Shown here piece by piece: positions 58,587 through 64,000 of a DNA stretch of 64,000 nt. Positions within the stretch are counted from its first letter, which is position 1, and every line of letters starts with the position of its first letter. The stretch comes from Diadophis punctatus similis (lineage: Eukaryota; Chordata; Lepidosauria; Squamata; Dipsadidae): contig JALIGW010000157.1 of assembly GCA_023053685.1 (NCBI GenBank), positions 124,001 through 188,000 on the forward strand, written 5' to 3'. A program made the translations under genes and the position numbers. The notes beneath the pieces were generated by a model. It did not search any database. It worked only from the letters and a program-made list of their open reading frames with translations, and was not told where the DNA came from.

Positions 58587-61500
58587 GTCGGAATCAAAAA
58601 TCAAGCGAGAATTCGGCTTTCCAGCCTGTGGGGAACAGGAATATGTGTTTCTTTTTCATTTCTGAGGTGTTTGTCAAAAGTGATGTTTTTGGGCTGAATT
58701 GAGAAATAAGGCGAATGCTGTGTTAGACCTTGGGCTAGCTCTTCAGGGAAAGGTCGGAATCAAAAATTGAGCGAGAATTTGGCTTTCCAGCCCATGGGGA
58801 ACAGGAATATGTGTTTCTTTTTCATTTCTGAGGTGTTTGTCAAAAGTGATGTTTTTGGGCTGAATTGAGAAATAAGGCGAATGCTGTGTTAGACCTTGGG
58901 CTAGCTCTTCAGGGAAGGCTTGGAATCGAAAATCAAGCGAGAATTCGGCTTTCCAGCCCGTGGGGAACAGGAATATGTGTTTCTTTTTCATTTCTGAGGT
59001 GTTTGTCAAAAGTGATGTTTTTGGGCTGAATTGAATCCTAAGGCGAATGCTGTGTTAGACTTTGGGCTAGCTTTTCAGGGTAGGCTCGGAATCAAAAATC
59101 AAGCAAGAATTCAGCTTTCCAGCCTGTGGGGAACAGGAATATGTGTTTCATTTTCATTTCTGAGGTGTTTGTCAAAAGTGATGTTTTTGGGCTGAATTGA
59201 GAAATAAGGCGAATGCTGTGTTAGACCTTGGGCTAGCTCTTCAGGGAAAGGTCGGAATCAAAAATTGAGCGAGAATTCGGCTTTCCAGCCCGTGGGGAAC
59301 AGGAATATGTGTTTCTTTTTCATTTCTGAGGTGTTTGCCAAAAGTGATGTTTTTGGGCTGAATTGAGAAATAAGGCGAATGCTGTGTTAGACCTTGGGCT
59401 AGGTCTTCAGGGAAAGGTCGGAATCAAAAATCAAGCGAGAATTCGGCTTTCCAGCCTGTGGGGAACAGGAATATGTGTTTCTTTTTCATTTCTGAGGTGT
59501 TTGTCAAAAGTGATGTTTTTGGGCTGAATTGAGAAATAAGGCGAATGCTGTGTTAGACCTTGGGCTAGCTCTTCAGGGAAAGGTCGGAATCAAAAATCAA
59601 GCGAGAATTCGGCTTTCCAGCCTGTGCGGAACACGAATATGTGTTTCATTTTCATTTCTGAGGTGTTTGTCAAAAGTCATGTTTTTTGGCTGAATTGAGA
59701 ATGCTGTGTTAGACCTTGGGCTAGCTCTTCAGGGAAAGGTCGGAATCAAAAATTGAGCGAGAATTCGGCTTTCCAGCCCGTGGGGAACAGGAATATGTGT
59801 TTCTTTTTCATTTCTGAGGTGTTTGTCAAAAGTGATGTTTTTGGGCTGAATTGAGAAATAAGGCGAATGCTGTGTTAGACCTTGCGCTAGCTCTTCAGGG
59901 AAAGGTCAGAATCAAAAATTGAGCGAGAATTCGGCTTTCCAGCCCGTGGGGAACAGGAATATGTGTTTCTTTTTCATTTCTGAGGTGTTTGTCAAAAGTG
60001 ATGTTTTTGGTCTGAATTGAGAAATAAGGCGAATGCTGTGTTAGACCTTGCGCTAGCTCTTCAGGGAAAGGTCAGAATCAATAATCAAGCAAGAATTCGG
60101 CTTTCCAGCCCATGGGGAACAGGAATATGTGTTTCTTTTTCATTTCTGAGGTGTTTGTCAAAAGTGATGTTTTTGGGCTGAATTGAATCCTAAGGCGAAT
60201 GCTGTGTTAGACTTTGGGCTAGCTTTTCAGGGTAGGCTCGGAATCAAAAATCAAGCGAGAATTCAGCTTTCCAGCCTGTGGGGAACAGGAATATGTGTTT
60301 CATTTTCATTTCTGAGGTGTTTGTCAAAAGTGATGTTTTTGGGCTGAATTGAATCCTAAGGCGAATGCTGTGTTAGACTTTGGGCTAGCTTTTCAGGGTA
60401 GGCTCGGAATCAAAAATCAAGCGAGAATTCAGCTTTCCAGCCTGTGGGGAACAGGAATATGTGTTTCATTTTCATTTCTGAGGTGTTTGTCAAAAGTGAT
60501 GTTTTTGGGCTGAATTGAATCCTAAGGCGAATGCTGTGTTAGACTTTGGGCTAGCTTTTCAGGGTAGGCTCGGAATCAAAAATCAAGCGAGAATTCAGCT
60601 TTCCAGCCTGTGGGGAACAGGAATATGTGTTTCATTTTCATTTCTGAGGTGTTTGTCAAAAGTGATGTTTTTGGGCTGAATTGAGAAATAAGGAGAATGC
60701 AGTGTTAGACTTTGGGCTAGCTCTTCAGCGAAGGCTTGTAATCGAAAATCAAGCGAGAATTCGGCTTTCCAGCCCATGGGGAACAGGAATATGTGTTTCT
60801 TTTTCATTTCTGAGGTGTTTGTCAAAAGTGATATTTTTGGGCTGAATTGAGAAATAAGGCGAATGCTGTGTTAGACCTTGGGCTAGCTCTTCAGGGAAAG
60901 GTCAGAATCAATAATCAAGCGAGAATTCGGCTTTCCAGCCCATGGGGAACAGGAATATGTGTTTCTTTTTCATTTCTGAGGTGTTTGTCAAAAGTGATGT
61001 TTTTGGGCTGAATTGAATCCTAAGGCGAATGCTGTGTTAGACTTTGGGCTACCTTTTCAGGGTAGGCTCGGAATCAAAAATCAAGCGAGAATTCAGCTTT
61101 CCAGCCTGTGGGGAACAGGAATATGTGTTTCATTTTCATTTCTGAGGTGTTTGTCAAAAGTGATGTTTTTGGGCTGAATTGAGAAATAAGGCGAATGCTG
61201 TGTTAGACCTTGGGCTAGCTCTTCAGGGAAAGGTCAGAATCAAAAATCAAGCGAGAATTCGGCTTTCCAGCCTGTGGGGAACAGGAATATGTGTTTCTTT
61301 TTCATTTCTGAGGTGTTTGTCAAAAGTGATGTTTTTGGGCTGAATTGAGAAATAAGGCGAATGCTGTGTTAGACCTTGGGCTAGCTCTTCAGGGAAAGGT
61401 CGGAATCAAAAATCAAGCGAGAATTCGGCTTTCCAGCCTGTGCGGAACACGAATATGTGTTTCATTTTCATTTCTGAGGTGTTTGTCAAAAGTCATGTTT

Positions 61501-64000
61501 TTTGGCTGAATTGAGAATGCTGTGTTAGACCTTGGGCTAGCTCTTCAGGGAAAGGTCGGAATCAAAAATTGAGCGAGAATTCGGCTTTCCAGCCCGTGGG
61601 GAACAGGAATATGTGTTTCTTTTTCATTTCTGAGGTGTTTGTCAAAAGTGATGTTTTTGGGTTGAATTGAGAAATAAGACGAATGCTGTGTTAGACCTTG
61701 CGCTAGCTCTTCAGGGAAAGGTCAGAATCAATAATCAAGCGAGAATTCGGCTTTCCAGCCCATGGGGAACAGGAATATGTGTTTCTTTTTCATTTCTGAG
61801 GTGTTTGTCAATAGTGATGTTTTTGGGCTGAATTGAATCCTAAGGCGAATGCTGTGTTAGACTTTGGGCTAGCTTTTCAGGGTAGGCTCGGAATCAAAAA
61901 TCAAGCGAGAATTCAGCTTTCCAGCCTGTGGGGAACAGGAATATGTGTTTCATTTTCATTTCTGAGGTGTTTGTCAAAAGTGATGTTTTTGGGCTGAATT
62001 GAGAAATAAGGCGAATGCTGTGTTAGACCTTGGGCTAGGTCTTCAGGGAAAGGTCGGAATCAAAAATCAAGCGAGAATTCGGCTTTCCAGCCTGTGGGGA
62101 ACAGGAATATGTGTTTCTTTTTCATTTCTGAGGTGTTTGTCAAAAGTGATGTTTTTGGGCTGAATTGAGAAATAAGGCGAATGCTGTGTTAGACCTTGGG
62201 CTAGCTCTTCAGGGAAAGGTCGGAATCAAAAATCAAGCGAGAATTCGGCTTTCCAGCCTGTGCGGAACACGAATATGTGTTTCATTTTCATTTCTGAAGT
62301 GTTTGTCAAAAGTCATGTTTTTTGGCTGAATTGAGAATGCTGTGTTAGACCTTGGGCTAGCTCTTCAGGGAAAGGTCGGAATCAAAAATTGAGCGAGAAT
62401 TCGGCTTTCCAGCCCGTGGGGAACAGGAATATGTGTTTCTTTTTCATTTCTGAGGTGTTTGTCAAAAGTGATGTTTTTGGGCTGAGTTGAGAAATAAGGC
62501 GAATGCTGTGTTAGACCTTGCGCTAGCTCTTCAGGGAAAGGTCAGTATCAATAATCAAGCGAGAATTCGGCTTTCCAGCCCATGGGGAACAGGAATATGT
62601 GTTTCTTTTTCATTTCTGAGGTGTTTGTCAATAGTGATGTTTTTGGGCTGAATTGAATCCTAAGGCGAATGCTGTGTTAGACTTTGGGCTAGCTTTTCAG
62701 GGTAGGCTCGGAATCAAAAATCAAGCGAGAATTCAGCTTTCCAGCCTGTGGGGAACAGGAATATGTGTTTCATTTTCATTTCTGAGGTGTTTGTCAAAAG
62801 TCATGTTTTTTGGCTGAATTGAGAATGCTGTGTTAGACCTTGGGCTAGCTCTTCAGGGAAAGGTCGGAATCAAAAATTGAGCGAGAATTCGGCTTTCCAG
62901 CCCGTGGGGAACAGGAATATGTGTTTCTTTTTCATTTCTGAGGTGTTTGTCAAAAGTGATGTTTTTGGGCTGAATTGAGAAATAAGGCGAATGCTGTGTT
63001 AGACCTTGCGCTAGCTCTTCAGGGAAAGGTCAGAATCAAAAATTGAGCGAGAATTCGGCTTTCCAGCCCGTGGGGAACAGGAATATGTGTTTCTTTTTCA
63101 TTTCTGAGGTGTTTGTCAAAATTGATGTTTTTGGGCTGAATTGAGAAATAAGGCGAATGCTGTGTTAGACCTTGCGCTAGCTCTTCAGGGAAAGGTCAGA
63201 ATCAATAATCAAGCAAGAATTCGGCTTTCCAGCCCATGGGGAACAGGAATATGTGTTTCTTTTTCATTTCTGAGGTGTTTGTCAAAAGTGATGTTTTTGG
63301 GCTGAATTGAATCCTAAGGCGAATGCTGTGTTAGACTTTGGGCTAGCTTTTCAGGGTAGGCTCGGAATCAAAAATCAAGCGAGAATTCAGCTTTCCAGCC
63401 TGTGGGGAACAGGAATATGTGTTTCATTTTCATTTCTGAGGTGTTTGTCAAAAGTGATGTTTTTGGGCTGAATTGAATCCTAAGGCGAATGCTGTGTTAG
63501 ACTTTGGGCTAGCTTTTCAGGGTAGGCTCGGAATCAAAAACCAAGCGAGAATTCAGCTTTCCAGCCTGTGGGGAACAGGAATATGTGTTTCATTTTCATT
63601 TCTGAGGTGTTTGTCAAAAGTGATGTTTTTGGGCTGAATTGAATCCTAAGGCGAATGCTGTGTTAGACTTTGGGCTAGCTTTTCAGGGTAGGCTCGGAAT
63701 CAAAAATCAAGCGAGAATTCAGCTTTCCAGCCTGTGGGGAACAGGAATATGTGTTTCATTTTCATTTCTGAGGTGTTTGTCAAAAGTGATGTTTTTGGGC
63801 TGAATTGAGAAATAAGGAGAATGCAGTGTTAGACTTTGGGCTAGCTCTTCAGCGAAGGCTTGTAATCGAAAATCAAGCGAGAATTCGGCTTTCCAGCGCA
63901 TGGGGAACAGGAATATGTGTTTCTTTTTCATTTCTGAGGTGTTTGTCAAAAGTGATATTTTTGGGCTGAATTGAGAAATAAGGCGAATGCTGTGTTAGAC
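58586..64000 (+). repeat. Block F, copy 2 (runs off the window)
   Basis: Repeats 51,830-57,088 with the same private markers and continues past the right edge, so the duplicated length exceeds 5.2 kb. It contains one more short monomer than copy 1, at 62,729-62,884, which makes its internal period 3,124 bp (19 monomers) instead of 2,968 (18). A private CTACCTTTTC, losing the NheI site, is near 61,051; the same change arose separately near 25,436. Confidence 0.86.
62729..62884 (+). repeat. Hybrid monomer, type-2 head with short tail (GTCATG)
   Basis: Head with ATTCAG and CCTGTGGGGAACAGG instead of TGCGGAACACG, tail with GTCATGTTTTTTGG and the 10-bp deletion. Length 156 bp. The switch lies between the GGAACAGG site and GTCATG. 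It corresponds to the head of the hybrid at 55,973 and was probably the state before the 156-bp loss there. Confidence 0.84.

Larger units (their letters stand above)
30..62884 (+). repeat. Set of 38 short (156-bp) monomers
   Basis: Approximate positions of the 10-bp gap are 124, 2764, 3254, 3744, 6386, 8371, 9686, 11006, 13485, 14145, 18943, 19605, 26055, 31032, 32515, 35318, 36800, 37456, 38940, 40090, 40246, 41400, 42550, 44036, 45187, 46670, 47819, 48975, 51122, 52938, 54758, 55575, 57720, 58209, 59695, 61510, 62330 and 62815. The count was cross-checked against the spacing of other markers, where each short unit costs exactly 10 bp. Units at 124, 3744, 11006, 14145 and 19605 carry the sub-variant GGCTGTATTGAG, which marks the start of the A/B blocks. 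Density rises from about one in 25 monomers between 20 and 31 kb to about one in 8 beyond 35 kb. Confidence 0.88.
1..64000 (+). repeat. 166-bp tandem satellite array filling the window (about 388 monomers)
   Basis: Every stretch of the window is a copy of one 166-bp unit, easily phased on an EcoRI site (GAATTC) that occurs about once per unit. Consecutive EcoRI sites at 186, 352, 518 and 684 are 166 bp apart; the step from 30 to 186 is 156 bp. All units run in the same direction. Across the window, distances between equivalent positions equal n x 166 minus 10 per short monomer, which leaves no room for an inserted element. The array enters and leaves the window in mid-unit, so its true length is unknown. 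The pattern (single family, uniform orientation, near-identical multi-kilobase blocks) is what is known for centromeric or pericentromeric satellites; that role is inference. EcoRI is lost in a few units (gaattt at 14372, 52019, 52683, 58775; aaattc at 26626). Confidence 0.98.

Noticed and set aside
1..64000. CRISPR array
   Set aside because: Direct repeats are present, but there are no unique spacers. The whole 166-bp unit repeats and there are no cas genes.
1..64000. Transposon or retroelement insertion within the satellite
   Set aside because: The marker spacings I measured are explained by 166- and 156-bp units plus two small indels, leaving no inserted DNA. No terminal repeats or target-site duplications were seen.
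1..64000. tRNA, rRNA or other RNA genes, and telomeric repeats
   Set aside because: No cloverleaf-compatible segment, rRNA motif or telomere-type short repeat is seen. All sequence belongs to the same monomer.
1..64000. Inverted satellite blocks
   Set aside because: The EcoRI-phased monomer reads in the same direction from 1 to 64,000; no reverse-complement unit was found.

Overview
The whole 64-kb window is one uninterrupted, head-to-tail satellite DNA array. I count about 388 monomers in a single orientation. The standard unit is 166 bp. A recurrent short form of 156 bp occurs 38 times. No unique sequence, gene, transposon, RNA gene, CRISPR array or inversion was found. The spacings I measured between equivalent positions all fit n x 166 - k x 10, with two exceptions: a 1-bp insertion near 32,664 and a 12-bp deletion near 34,349. 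The short open frames present are satellite sequence read across two monomers. Because 166 is not a multiple of 3 they shift frame at each unit, so they are not genes.

This is almost certainly nuclear eukaryotic heterochromatin, most probably a centromeric or pericentromeric core, from a long-read assembly. Monomer GC, counted on one representative unit, is about 43%. The 166-bp length is close to one chromatosome. From memory only, a centromeric satellite of about 166 bp is reported for Prunus, but I cannot match the sequence and the species stays open.

Monomers fall into a few families. Type 1 carries GAAATAAGG and CTCTTCAGGGAAAGGTC. Type 2 carries ATCCTAAGG and CTTTTCAGGGTAGGCTC. The 156-bp form carries TGCGGAACACG and GTCATG. 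A smaller class carries GGCTTGGAATCGAAAATC.

These families are ordered into nested higher-order repeats. Layout: (A) 1-6.5 kb and 10.6-13.25 kb, three copies of a roughly 2.7-2.9 kb block; (A') 7.9-10.6 kb, a 1,318-bp 8-mer in tandem; (B) 13.0-22.8 kb, a 4.4-kb block repeated at 5,458 bp; (C) 21.0-31.3 kb, a 12-14-mer unit; a mosaic zone at 31.3-34.9 kb holding the only odd indels; (D) 34.9-39.3 kb, a 2,138-bp 13-mer in tandem, copied again at 42 and 48.5 kb; (E) 39.4-52 kb, a 7-mer of 1,152 bp with 1,308 and 1,484 bp derivatives; (F) 51.8-64 kb, a block of more than 5.2 kb present twice, differing by one 156-bp unit.

Shared private substitutions show which blocks were copied recently. Hybrid monomers mark the exchange points, and several fall at the same short T-tract. 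The commonest substitutions sit at CpG sites and change them to TG or CA, as expected for decay of methylated cytosine.
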